Origin: JAEUTH01 sp039931675
GTDB lineage: Bacteria; Bacteroidota; Bacteroidia; AKYH767-A; OLB10
Reading direction: 5' to 3'
DNA: 29,174 nt
NCBI GenBank assembly: GCA_039931675.1
Contig: JBDTRM010000024.1
Location: 1 to 29,174 of the forward strand
Positions 8,891-17,206 of this stretch are shown here, piece by piece. The position numbers were made by a program, and so were the translations under genes. The notes beneath the pieces are model-generated. The model was not told the DNA's origin and did no database searches. It was given only the letters and a program-made list of their open reading frames with translations. Numbering within the stretch: the stretch's first letter is position 1; every line of letters starts with the position of its first letter.

Positions 8891-9700
8891 TCAACCTTCA
8901 TCAGCATTCAAACATAAAACAGAAACATGCAGCCGGTTGGTAATAATTTCTTCGTGATATTTTTCTATTGGTCTGCCGCTGCAGTTAATAACAAGAAGCG
9001 AGGCATTTTCTTTTGCAGCCAGATCAATAAAAGCTTTTTGCCAGTTATGCTCTTCGGTAAGATGATGAATATTATAATCTAAAGTTTTGCCATCCAATTT
9101 CTTTTTTAAATCATCAACCATTTGAACAATTGCAAAACCCGTTGGTGTATCTGTAAAAACGAAGTGAAGCTTTGCATTAAATTTTAAAGCTAACTCAAGC
9201 ATATTATTTTGAAATGCTTTATGCCTGTGCGACTCTACATAAATAAAAATATGTTCAAGCGATTTGATTTCAGATTCTTTTTGCACCACCCATACAGGTA
9301 CATTAGCACCATTAATTGCTTTCGCAATAAAACTTCCTGTGATGTGTTGCACTCCTTTAATTCCATGCGTACCCACAAAAAGCATATCTGCAGATGTTTC
9401 AACTACAGCTTCTGCAATCAACTCAAACAACTCTCCATCCTTGGTGAGGCAGCTTGTTTTAATACCATCCTTAGTTTCAATTTGCTGAGCGTTTTGCTGC
9501 AATTGTTTTTTTATTTCACGATTCAAAAAATTAGATGTAAGCAGTTTGTTGGCATAAGGATCAACATCGGCTACTTCGAAAACATGGAATAAAATTATTT
9601 CGGCATTAAATTTTTTTGCAACCATGGTGGCACAATCAATTGCCTTACCTGCTGCATCACTCAGGTCGGTTGCTACTAAAAATCGAGGGGTGTTACTCAT
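8891..9700 (-). CDS. Universal stress protein, tandem UspA domains
   Basis: A 269-residue cytoplasmic protein with two UspA folds in tandem. Domain 1 (about 1-145) has the starting FLVATDLSDAA strand and the ATP-binding pattern G-x2-G-x8-GS in GTHGIKGVQHITGS, followed by VPVWVV. Domain 2 (about 148-269) keeps the fold-like hydrophobic pattern and ends LHVSVLCLN, but its nucleotide loop (NCSGRPIEKY) is degenerate, so only the first domain probably binds ATP. A TTG six bases further upstream would add two residues; the ATG at 9700 is preferred. Partner and stimulus unknown. Confidence 0.88.
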   Translation of the reverse strand: MSNTPRFLVATDLSDAAGKAIDCATMVAKKFNAEIILFHVFEVADVDPYANKLLTSNFLNREIKKQLQQNAQQIETKDGIKTSCLTKDGELFELIAEAVVETSADMLFVGTHGIKGVQHITGSFIAKAINGANVPVWVVQKESEIKSLEHIFIYVESHRHKAFQNNMLELALKFNAKLHFVFTDTPTGFAIVQMVDDLKKKLDGKTLDYNIHHLTEEHNWQKAFIDLAAKENASLLVINCSGRPIEKYHEEIITNRLHVSVLCLNADEG

Positions 9701-9782
9701 CTTCAAATTGTTTTTTCAAAGCAAGAATAAAGTTTTTGTTTCAGCAAATAATTTATTCTTCAAAATACTTACACTGCAACAA

Positions 9783-9893
9783 AACCTGTGAGGTTGAAAA
9801 AAAACCTCACAGGTTGAAAACGTTTGCGGGATTTTACTTTCGGAAAGTTCCTTCAACTTTCCGAAAGTTGAAGCGAACAAAACCTGTGAGGTT
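9783..9893. repeat. Cluster of palindromic repeats before the SBBP gene
   Basis: AACCTGTGAGGTT at 9783-9795 pairs perfectly with AACCTCACAGGTT at 9803-9815, and the first sequence recurs at 9881-9893. Between them are hairpins ACTTTCGGAAAGT (9836-9848) and CTTCAACTTT-CCG-AAAGTTGAAG (9851-9873). This kind of AACCTGTGAGGTT palindrome is, as I recall, common in Bacteroidota spacers. Function unknown. Confidence 0.8.
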
Positions 9894-9944
9894 GAAATTA
9901 TTTTTTCTATCTATACGCATTCAAAAATCACAAAACATATTATC

Positions 9945-11605
9945 ATGAAAAAACTATTACAATTAGCCATCGCAATCGTTTTACTATTTCCTTTTACACA
10001 CAATGCTCAATCAGTAACCTGGCGCACAATTTTGGCGGCCTGGACAATGACGGAGCCAATCACATTGCAACCGATGGAGCAGGCAACTCTTACGTTACAG
10101 GTTATTATAACGGCACTGCATTTTTTGATCCGTTAGTTATTAATTCAGTTGGCGTTAAGGATGCCTTTCTTGTTAAATACAATGCAGCGGGTAATGCACA
10201 ATGGGCTATAACTATTGGCGGCACAGGCAATGACGAAGGCTCTGCTATTTGTGTTGACGCGAACGGAAATATTTTCGTTGCCGGATTTTTTGCATCACCA
10301 TCAATAAACACCACTGCCGGCATTCTTACCAACAGTGGAGGCGAGGATATATTTTTTCTCAAATACAATTCAGCAGGAACATTATTAAATGCCGCAAAAG
10401 CCGGTGGGCCGGGATATGAACAATGTTTAAGCATTGCTACCGATGCCGCAGGCAACCTATATGCTACAGGTTACATAGCAGGCACACAGGGCTGTACATT
10501 TGGTTTAACCACACTTACCGGAACAGGTGTAAGCAGCATGTTCATTGCAAAGTACAATTCATCGCTTGCTTCGCAATGGGCAACAAAAGCTGGTGGCTTA
10601 GGCTCTTCGGGCAATGTTCGCGGTACAAGCATCGCAGTTGATTTTGCCGGTGCTCCTTTTGTGGTAGGTTCATTTCTTTGGGGAGCTGATTTTGTTGTTC
10701 AGCAATTTACAGCCTTCGGCAATACCGATATGTTTCTTGCAAAATATTATAACAATAATGGAAACCTCACCTCTGCCTATCAGTACAGCGGAAGCAGCGC
10801 TGCTTCGCGTATAAACCCTACCTCTTTAAAAATGGATGGTTCGGGTTTTTGCAACATTGCAGGATTTTTTAACACCAATGCTGTTTTAGGATCAACAACT
10901 TTAACAAGCATTGGCATGGATGATATTTTCATAACAAGAATAAATGCTGTGGGTAATCCGCAATGGGCTTACAGTGCAGGTGGGGCAGGTGATGATCGTG
11001 CAACGGGATTAGCTTTGGATGCATCAGGCAATCATTACATTTCAGGATATTTAGATGGAAGTTTTAATTTCGGAAGCATCCCGGCAACGGGTAATAGCGG
11101 CTCGCCCGATGTTTTTGTTGCAAAATATAATGGAGCCAATTCAGCATGGGATTGGGTAACCACTGGCGGAACAGGTTCGGGTTACGAATATGCTTTTGAT
11201 ATTGCCCTTGCGGCAGCAAATAATATAGTGATTGCAGGGCGGGCCGATGCTGTTTTCTCTCTCGGTGGTATCCAAATTGACAACACAGGTTTTACCGATG
11301 GTTTTATTGCAAATGTTTCTGCCCTTACGGGGATTAATGATTTGAATAACGAAAACAACTTTTCTGTTTCCCCGAATCCTTCGGATGGTTTCATTCATAT
11401 TAATATGAGTTCATCAGCAGGTTCCTCCAAAATTGAATTGCTAAATCTATTGGGAGAAGTAATTTTTACAGAAGATGTAAAATCATCAGGCCAAAAATCT
11501 TTTGATTTTGATTTCCCTGAACATGAAATCGAAAACGGGCTTTACTTTATCAGAATCACCGATGGAGATAAGACTTATAAGAGAAAATTAATTATCCGCA
11601 GGTAG
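9945..11605 (+). pseudogene. SBBP-repeat surface protein with T9SS sorting domain, single frameshift
   Basis: One gene read in two frames. The first frame, from ATG 9945, gives signal peptide MKKLLQLAIAIVLLFPFTHNAQ and then becomes nonsense. From about 10022 the +2 frame is open to TAA/TAG at 11603-11605 and encodes repeated SBBP beta-propeller-like units such as GGTGNDEG..CVDANGNIFVAGF and SIATDAAGNLYATGY, roughly every 55-65 residues. The C-terminus (from about 11335; FSVSPNPSDGFIHI through YKRKLIIRR) is a type A T9SS sorting domain for export and surface anchoring. Inserting one G at about 10022 (TGG CGC to TGG GCG CAC) restores W-A-H-N-F-G-G. The lesion is in a GG run, so a sequencing or assembly error is as likely as a real mutation. 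An intact downstream-only product from 10538 would lack export. Confidence 0.85.
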
Positions 11606-11610
11606 CCTCC

Positions 11611-11659
11611 AGCCCTCCGAGGGTTAGCAGCCACGCGGGCAGTCAACCCTCGGAGGGCT
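11611..11659. repeat. 15-bp perfect inverted repeat after the SBBP gene
   Basis: AGCCCTCCGAGGGTT at 11611-11625 is the exact reverse complement of AACCCTCGGAGGGCT at 11645-11659; each arm also holds a small CCCTC/GAGGG palindrome. No T-run follows, so it is not a classic terminator, but it sits right after the stop codon. The following 11660-11847 holds no gene that I can support. Confidence 0.85.
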
Positions 11660-11847
11660 ATACGCGCAGTAAAACTCGTTAACTTGATGACATTGAGCGT
11701 GCGCTATCCGTGGGGATGCTACGTCAAAAGCAAAGCGTTTTAATCCGGCATGAGTTTCGTCTATCCCCTCATTAAAGGTTGTATAAGCGAAAGTTTTTGG
11801 TAGGTTTGTTTCGTATATTTAATTGTTATCCGTAATTTTTTGTCGCC

Positions 11848-12795
11848 ATGAACAAACTGTGTTGCTTAATCGGAATGTTTATCACTTGGGGGGTTTGTAG
11901 CGGACAAAATTTAGTGCCGAATCCGAGTTTTGAGGATACAGTTTATTGTCCTAATGGAGTTGACCAAATGGATGCATGTAGTAATTGGAGTTCTTTCAGA
12001 AACTCTCCGGATTATTGGAATATATGTTCTCCAATTGCTGGAATTTCTCCTCCAGCAACTAATTGGGGATTTCAATATCCATTATCGGGTAACGCTTATG
12101 CTGGTTTTTACTCAGCGTGTTACTATTGCGGAGTAAATCACAGAGAGTTTATTGGTGGGCAGTTGACCAATATATTACAAACTGGTACAAAATACTTTGT
12201 TTCGTTTTATATTAATAAGTCTGATGGACAGAGCTATTTGTATGTCACAAACAAGCTTGGCGTATTATTTACAACAGTAGCATACAGTAAACTGAATCCT
12301 GCTCCAATAAATAATTTTGCTCATGTATATACAGATTCAATAATAATAGATACGTTAAATTGGACTAAGGTATCTGGTTCTTTTATTGCTGATTCTGCGT
12401 ACCAGTTTATTGTAATCGGTAACTTCTTTGATGATGCACAAACTGATTCCATCAATCTTGGAACACTGAATAATGCTTCATATTATTATATTGATAATGT
12501 ATGTGTCTCAACCGACTCACTTCTCTGCAATTCATTTGTTGGAATTAATGAAGTACTGGATAAAGAAGAATTTGTTTTGTTTCCAAATCCATTTTCAGAT
12601 AAAATAAATATTACAGCAAAAAGAAACGAACTTATTGAAATGAGTTTGTATGATGTTACAGCAAGAAAAATATTCAATCAATCATTTATAAATTTCACAA
12701 GCATAAACACAGAACAACTTGCAAAAGGTATTTATCTTTACGTAGTGAGAAACAAAAACGGAGTGATAAAGAAAGGGAAGATTGTGAAAGATTGA
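11848..12795 (+). CDS. Secreted protein with T9SS type A sorting domain
   Basis: A 315-residue exported protein of unknown activity. Signal peptide (about 1-19) ends VCSGQ. The mature start NLVPNPSFEDT and the closing SYYYIDNVCVS match jelly-roll, carbohydrate-binding-like modules often found in Bacteroidota surface proteins (residues about 20-225). Several Cys pairs (CPNG, CSN, CSP, CYYCG) suggest disulfides. Residues about 238-315 (FVLFPNPFSDKINI, YDVTARKIF, KGIYLYVV, KKGKIVKD) form a T9SS type A domain. The gene is visibly more AT-rich than its neighbours and is bracketed by an 11-bp inverted repeat (11824-11834 and 12807-12817). Ligand not predictable. Confidence 0.75.
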   Translation: MNKLCCLIGMFITWGVCSGQNLVPNPSFEDTVYCPNGVDQMDACSNWSSFRNSPDYWNICSPIAGISPPATNWGFQYPLSGNAYAGFYSACYYCGVNHREFIGGQLTNILQTGTKYFVSFYINKSDGQSYLYVTNKLGVLFTTVAYSKLNPAPINNFAHVYTDSIIIDTLNWTKVSGSFIADSAYQFIVIGNFFDDAQTDSINLGTLNNASYYYIDNVCVSTDSLLCNSFVGINEVLDKEEFVLFPNPFSDKINITAKRNELIEMSLYDVTARKIFNQSFINFTSINTEQLAKGIYLYVVRNKNGVIKKGKIVKD

Positions 12796-12866
12796 GAGAG
12801 TAAAACTACGGATAACAGCCAGATTAAAGAAATAAAAAAAAGAAGGGCTTTGATAGGTAAACGAAC

Positions 12867-12916
12867 AGTTGTGCTTCTAACAAACATTGTGGGTTATCAG
12901 AGAGTTGTGCTTCTAA
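12867..12916. repeat. Two 14-bp direct repeats
   Basis: AGTTGTGCTTCTAA occurs exactly at 12867-12880 and 12903-12916, a 36-bp period, with GGGTTATCAG between. The rest of the 12796-13012 spacer shows no gene. Confidence 0.7.
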
Positions 12917-13012
12917 TCCATTCTTTTAAAAACTTCATTTATCCCTGACGCGTTATCGGGTATGCTGGGCGGGGTAGCTAACTCTAAACCATCTTCCGGA
13001 AATAAACAAAAC

Positions 13013-13960
13013 ATGAAAAAAATATTTTCTCTGTCATTAATATTGTTCTTTTTTCAGCATTGGTCGTCTGCACAAGACCAGCATATTATTGATTCGCTTG
13101 AAGACAAGCTGAAAAATCTGCAGGCATCTCAGCAGGAAGCACTCCTGGAAAGTCAACAGCAGATAGAGAAATCAAACAAATCACTTACATTGGGCATTGC
13201 ATTCGGAATGGGAGGAGCTTTGCTGGGCATGATATCGGTAGCATCTATATTTTATATGCAGCGGAATAAGATAACGAGGGAGAAAGAAATAAGTGAAGAA
13301 GAAAGGTTGAAAACCGAAGCAGCCAAAAAACAAAGCGAAGAATTACTGCTCAATATTCTTCCATCTGAAATAGCCGATGAAATAAAAAGAACAGGCACAG
13401 CCACAGCTAAATCGTTTACAATGGTAACGGTAATGTTTACTGATTTCAAAGACTTTACCAGCGTTAGCGAAAAAGTAAGCGCTGAATTATTAGTGGATGA
13501 AATACATACGTGTTTCAGCGCCTTCGATCACATTATGCAAAAGCATAAAATAGAAAAAATAAAAACCATAGGCGACTCTTACCTTTGCGCAAGCGGGTTG
13601 CCGGTGAGCAATTACACACATGCAACTGACATGCTGAATGCAGCTTTTGAAATAAGAAATTATATGTTGCAGCGCAAAAAAGAAAAAGAAAGAAGAGGAG
13701 AAGTCCCTTTTGAGCTGCGTATTGGCATTCACACCGGGCCTGTCGTTGCAGGAATAGTCGGAGTTAGGAAATATGCTTACGATATCTGGGGCGATACCGT
13801 AAATCTTGCAGCACGCATGGAGCAAAATTCAGAAGCAGGTAAAGTAAACATCAGCGGCAGCACTTATGAATTAGTGAAAGATAAATTCAACTGTGTTCAC
13901 AGAGGTAAAATCCAGGCGAAGAATAAAGGCGAGATTGATATGTATTTCGTTGAAAGTTGA
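13013..13960 (+). CDS. Membrane class III adenylate cyclase
   Basis: A 315-residue protein predicted to make cAMP. Order: signal peptide (1-20, ending SSAQ), short periplasmic coiled coil (about 24-57), one membrane helix (58-82), linking coiled coil (86-112), the LLLNILPSEIADEIK transducer helix, and the catalytic domain (about 135-315). Catalytic residues are complete: metal-binding D144 (MFTDF) and D188 (TIGDS), transition-state N264 and R268 (VNLAAR), base-selecting K184 and D257 (YDIWGD). The Lys/Asp pair indicates ATP rather than GTP. The frame is open upstream to 12962 but the Met at 13013 gives a proper signal peptide. Related Bacteroidota cyclases often have TPR repeats where this one has only a short coil. 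Confidence 0.88.
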   Translation: MKKIFSLSLILFFFQHWSSAQDQHIIDSLEDKLKNLQASQQEALLESQQQIEKSNKSLTLGIAFGMGGALLGMISVASIFYMQRNKITREKEISEEERLKTEAAKKQSEELLLNILPSEIADEIKRTGTATAKSFTMVTVMFTDFKDFTSVSEKVSAELLVDEIHTCFSAFDHIMQKHKIEKIKTIGDSYLCASGLPVSNYTHATDMLNAAFEIRNYMLQRKKEKERRGEVPFELRIGIHTGPVVAGIVGVRKYAYDIWGDTVNLAARMEQNSEAGKVNISGSTYELVKDKFNCVHRGKIQAKNKGEIDMYFVES

Positions 13961-13968
13961 ACCCCATT

Positions 13969-14036
13969 ATAGCGCAAGCGTCCGCTTGTGCTGATACAGC
14001 GCAGTTTATTTGCAGCACAGCGGACACTTGCGCTAT
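13969..14036. repeat. Palindromic REP-like element before hppA
   Basis: Left arm 13969-13993 (starting ATAGCGCAAGCGTCCGC) is nearly the reverse complement of 14013-14036 (ending GGACACTTGCGCTAT). The left arm is itself a hairpin, GCGCAAGCG-TC-CGCTTGTGC with one G-T pair. It lies between the cyclase stop and the hppA promoter and could end cyclase transcription. An open frame runs through it into hppA, but that reading would be repeat-encoded. Confidence 0.8.
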
Positions 14037-14073
14037 CATTTGCTATCATTTAAACCTGCCAATTGATTATTTT

Positions 14074-14104
14074 TTTGCTCCCCAACTCAAAAGTCCTATT
14101 TTCG
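14074..14104 (+). promoter_or_regulatory. Candidate Bacteroidota-type sigma promoter for hppA
   Basis: TTTG at 14074-14077, 19 bp, then TATTTTCG at 14097-14104, close to the TTTG / TAnnTTTG consensus of Bacteroidota primary sigma factors. It leaves a leader of about 20 nt before the ATG at 14131 and supports that start over a longer frame. The same TATTTTCGC appears before pyruvate carboxylase. Confidence 0.45.
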
Positions 14105-14130
14105 CGCTCCCAAAATTTAAAACACACTTT

Positions 14131-16674
14131 ATGGAAAACTTTATTTATGTAATACCTGCTCTCGCTATAGTAGGTTTGATTTACACTTTTTTAAAAGCAC
14201 AATGGGTTACTAAGCAGGATGCAGGTAACGACCGTATGCAGGAAATAGCGAGTTACATTGCAGATGGTGCAATGGCTTTCTTAAAAGCTGAATACCGTGT
14301 GTTATCCATTTTCGTAATAATTACTGCCTTGCTTTTAGGCTTCCTGGGTAAATCAAATCCCGATTCGCACTGGACCATAGCTCTTGCATTTGTTATGGGA
14401 GCCATATTCTCGGCCACAGCAGGCTTTATAGGTATGCGTATTGCTACCAAAGCAAATGTTCGTACAGCAAATGCTGCACGCGGAAGCCTGTCGAAAGCCT
14501 TAGCCGTTTCATTTGGCGGAGGTTCGGTAATGGGTATGGGTGTAGCTGGTTTGGCTGTGCTTGGGTTAGGCGGATTATTTATTGTATTGAAACACTTTTT
14601 TGGCGCTACTGAGGTTGACAGTGAAGAGATGCGTAGGACAATTGAAGTGCTTACAGGTTTTTCGCTTGGCGCGGAAAGTATCGCACTCTTCGCCCGTGTT
14701 GGCGGAGGTATCTATACCAAAGCTGCCGATGTAGGCGCTGACCTGGTTGGAAAAGTAGAAGCCGGTATTCCCGAAGATGATCCACGTAACCCTGCAACTA
14801 TTGCCGATAATGTTGGCGATAACGTAGGTGACGTAGCCGGTATGGGCGCTGACTTGTTTGGCTCTTACGTGGCTACTGTTTTAGCAACAATGGTATTAGG
14901 TCGCGAAACTTCTTCTCATGATGCCTTCGGTGGAATGGCTCCTATTTTATTACCAATGTTTATTGCAGGCATGGGAATCATATTTTCAATGATAGGAACA
15001 TTATTTGTCCGTGTAAGCGATGACGGAGAAGCAACAGCAGCCAAAGTTCAGAAAGCATTAAACATGGGCAACTGGGGTTCGATGGCTATCACTGCTGTGT
15101 TCTGTTACTTTGCAGTTAACTGGATGTTGCCTGAAACCATGAGTCTTCGCGGTCATGAGTTTACAAGCCACGGAGTTTTTGCCGCAATCATGGTTGGTTT
15201 GGTGGTAGGAACATTAATGAGTTTGATTACTGAATACTATACCGCAATGGGCAAGCGCCCTGTTAATACAATTGTTCGTCAGTCATCAACCGGACATGCT
15301 ACTAATATTATCGGTGGTTTGTCAATGGGCATGGAATCAACAGTTGCTCCGATATTGGTTTTAGCAAGCGGAATTTATTTCTCACATTATTTCGCAGGTT
15401 TATATGGAGTTGCAATTGCTGCCGCAGGTATGATGGCAACTACTGCTATGCAATTAGCAATAGATGCATTTGGTCCTATTGCAGATAATGCAGGAGGGAT
15501 AGCTGAGATGAGTGAATTACCAAAAGAAGTTCGTGAAAAAACCGATGTGCTTGATGCAGTTGGTAACACAACAGCAGCAAGTGGAAAAGGTTTTGCAATT
15601 GCATCGGCAGCTTTAACAGCATTGGCACTGTTTGCAGCGTTTGTTGGTATAGCAGGCATTGAAAGAATAGATATTTACAAAGCCGATGTGTTGGCGGGAT
15701 TATTTGTAGGAGGAATGATTCCATTTATATTCTCATCACTTGCAATTGCTGCCGTTGGTCGCGCTGCAATGGCAATGGTTGAAGAAGTTCGCAGACAATT
15801 CCGCACCATACCTGGCATTATGGAAGGAAAAGGAAAACCTGAATATGACAAATGCGTTGCCATTTCAACACAAGCTTCATTGCGCGAAATGATGTTGCCC
15901 GGTTCAATTGCTTTGATTGTTCCTGTTGTAGTTGGTTTCACCATGGGGCCTGAAGTGCTTGGAGGTTTGCTTGCAGGTGTAACAGTTACGGGTGTGCTGA
16001 TGGGAATGTTTCAAAACAATGCCGGTGGCGCATGGGATAATGCAAAAAAGAGTTTTGAAAAAGGTGTTGAATACAACGGCACCATGCACTACAAAGGTTC
16101 TGAAATGCACAAAGCATCGGTAACAGGTGATACTGTGGGTGACCCTTTTAAAGATACATCTGGTCCTTCAATGAACATCCTGATTAAATTAATGTCAATT
16201 GTTTCTTTAGTTATTGCTCCATCACTTGCCAAAATGCATTTCGCTAATGCTGATGAAGCAGGCTTATCAAAAAATAAAATGGGATGTTGCGAAGGCAAAA
16301 TGGGATGTGATATGGGTGGCATGAAGGACATGAAGTGTGACATCACTAAATGTGCAACTATGACTGCTGCTGAATGTGCCGCTTATTGCGATAGCATGGG
16401 TTGCAGTGCCGAAGAAAAAGAATTTTGCCAGATGCATTGTAAAGGCACCATGAAGTGCGACTTTAGCAAATGCGCAACCATGACCAAAGAAGAGTGTGCC
16501 GCTTATTGCGATAGTATGGGATGCAGTGACGAAGAAAAAGAAATGTGTGCAATGCATTGCAAAGGTGGTGAGATGGCCTCAACTTGTATGCCTGGCTGCG
16601 AAATGAAATGTGAGTCAAAAGAAGCGTGTATGAAAAGTTGCGGTGAGAGTTGTGCATCGCATCACACCAATTAA
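14131..16674 (+). CDS. hppA: K+-dependent membrane pyrophosphatase (H+ pump type) with Cys-rich C-terminal tail
   Basis: An 847-residue polytopic pump that couples hydrolysis of PPi to cation export. Substrate-binding motifs are intact: DVGADLVGKVE at 200-210 and DNVGDNVGD at 226-234. A482 in GNTTAA, where K+-independent enzymes have Lys, predicts K+ dependence. E182 sits in helix 5 (LGAESIALF), while the helix-6 region reads DLFGSYVA without the Glu that Na+-type (DLFESY) or plant-type enzymes carry; I infer H+ transport of the flavobacterial type. The pump ends about residue 710. Residues 716-847 are an unusual extension with 23 Cys, many Met, and two 40-residue repeats. The frame is open upstream to 13957, but MENFIYVIPALAIVG at 14131 is the family start. 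Followed by a strong terminator. Confidence 0.96.
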   Translation: MENFIYVIPALAIVGLIYTFLKAQWVTKQDAGNDRMQEIASYIADGAMAFLKAEYRVLSIFVIITALLLGFLGKSNPDSHWTIALAFVMGAIFSATAGFIGMRIATKANVRTANAARGSLSKALAVSFGGGSVMGMGVAGLAVLGLGGLFIVLKHFFGATEVDSEEMRRTIEVLTGFSLGAESIALFARVGGGIYTKAADVGADLVGKVEAGIPEDDPRNPATIADNVGDNVGDVAGMGADLFGSYVATVLATMVLGRETSSHDAFGGMAPILLPMFIAGMGIIFSMIGTLFVRVSDDGEATAAKVQKALNMGNWGSMAITAVFCYFAVNWMLPETMSLRGHEFTSHGVFAAIMVGLVVGTLMSLITEYYTAMGKRPVNTIVRQSSTGHATNIIGGLSMGMESTVAPILVLASGIYFSHYFAGLYGVAIAAAGMMATTAMQLAIDAFGPIADNAGGIAEMSELPKEVREKTDVLDAVGNTTAASGKGFAIASAALTALALFAAFVGIAGIERIDIYKADVLAGLFVGGMIPFIFSSLAIAAVGRAAMAMVEEVRRQFRTIPGIMEGKGKPEYDKCVAISTQASLREMMLPGSIALIVPVVVGFTMGPEVLGGLLAGVTVTGVLMGMFQNNAGGAWDNAKKSFEKGVEYNGTMHYKGSEMHKASVTGDTVGDPFKDTSGPSMNILIKLMSIVSLVIAPSLAKMHFANADEAGLSKNKMGCCEGKMGCDMGGMKDMKCDITKCATMTAAECAAYCDSMGCSAEEKEFCQMHCKGTMKCDFSKCATMTKEECAAYCDSMGCSDEEKEMCAMHCKGGEMASTCMPGCEMKCESKEACMKSCGESCASHHTN
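16330..16569 (+). repeat. Two 120-bp in-frame tandem repeats encoding the hppA Cys-rich tail
   Basis: Copies at 16330-16449 and 16450-16569. Each encodes MKCD..KCATMT..ECAAYCDSMGCS.EEKE.C.MHCKG with seven Cys. They keep length and Cys spacing but differ at many third positions, so the duplication is not recent and the protein pattern looks selected. Confidence 0.9.
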
Positions 16675-16695
16675 CAGAGAAAAAATATTTTTTAT

Positions 16696-16728
16696 AAAGA
16701 GGCTGCTTCAAACGAAGCGGCCTCTTTT
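16696..16728 (+). terminator. Rho-independent terminator of hppA
   Basis: GAGGCTGCTTC (16699-16709), loop AAAC, GAAGCGGCCTC (16714-16724) with one G-U pair, extended by A/T pairs and followed by TTTT. It lies 22 bp after the hppA stop. Confidence 0.9.
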
Positions 16729-16732
16729 GCAT

Positions 16733-17206
16733 TTATGCAAAAATCAATTTCCCTTTTGGCTTTGGGATAGGAGGTTTCAAAGACCCGGAAGTTTCAATCC
16801 ACTCTTGCAATAAAGCGCCTGAAACAGTGTACTTCTAAATTCTCAAATCATTTGTTTGATATTCTTAATTCAAAATACTCCGCCAAAATATTTATCACTT
16901 TTAAATGTAAGTGGTAAAATACAATTTCCCTTAAATTGAAACTTTTAAGCATCGTTTAATGATCTATTTGTAACTAAAATTAGTTTACACCATTAATAAA
17001 TACAGATTAGCCATTATAAAACACATTTTAGCCACATTTTATTTGTTTTATTCTCCCTCTTTCCAAAATTTTACTATTTATAATCAATCACTTAACTCAT
17101 TTTTAGAAATTTATTTATTCATAATTGTAATTCACATTAGATTTTTACCCAACTTTACAGTCGTTAAGAACAGTAATAGTTATATTTCACCAAATAGTTA
17201 CCCCTA
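16733..17206. other. AT-rich spacer of 474 bp without a gene
   Basis: No credible gene on either strand. A weak stem (TTTATCACTT 16891-16900 with AAGTGGTAAA 16909-16918) is present. It presumably carries the promoter of the following surface-protein gene, but I find no clean TAnnTTTG match to name. Confidence 0.6.

Noticed and set aside
11663..11847. Small RNA or gene in the spacer after the frameshifted SBBP gene
   Set aside because: No open frame with a recognisable product, no terminator and no stable fold that I can support by eye.
12796..12960. Integron attC site
   Set aside because: The GTTATCAG and inverted-repeat hints do not satisfy the RYYYAAC / GTTRRRY core pattern and no integrase is present.
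12962..13012. Longer N-terminus for the adenylate cyclase
   Set aside because: The added 17 residues precede a good signal peptide that starts at 13013 and would bury it.
13957..14130. Longer N-terminus for HppA
   Set aside because: The extra 58 residues are encoded by a palindromic repeat and the promoter region; family proteins start at MENFIYVI.
16267..16557. Minus-strand open frame opposite the Cys-rich tail
   Set aside because: It is a shadow of the repeated coding sequence; the plus frame continues HppA without a break and has conserved Cys spacing.
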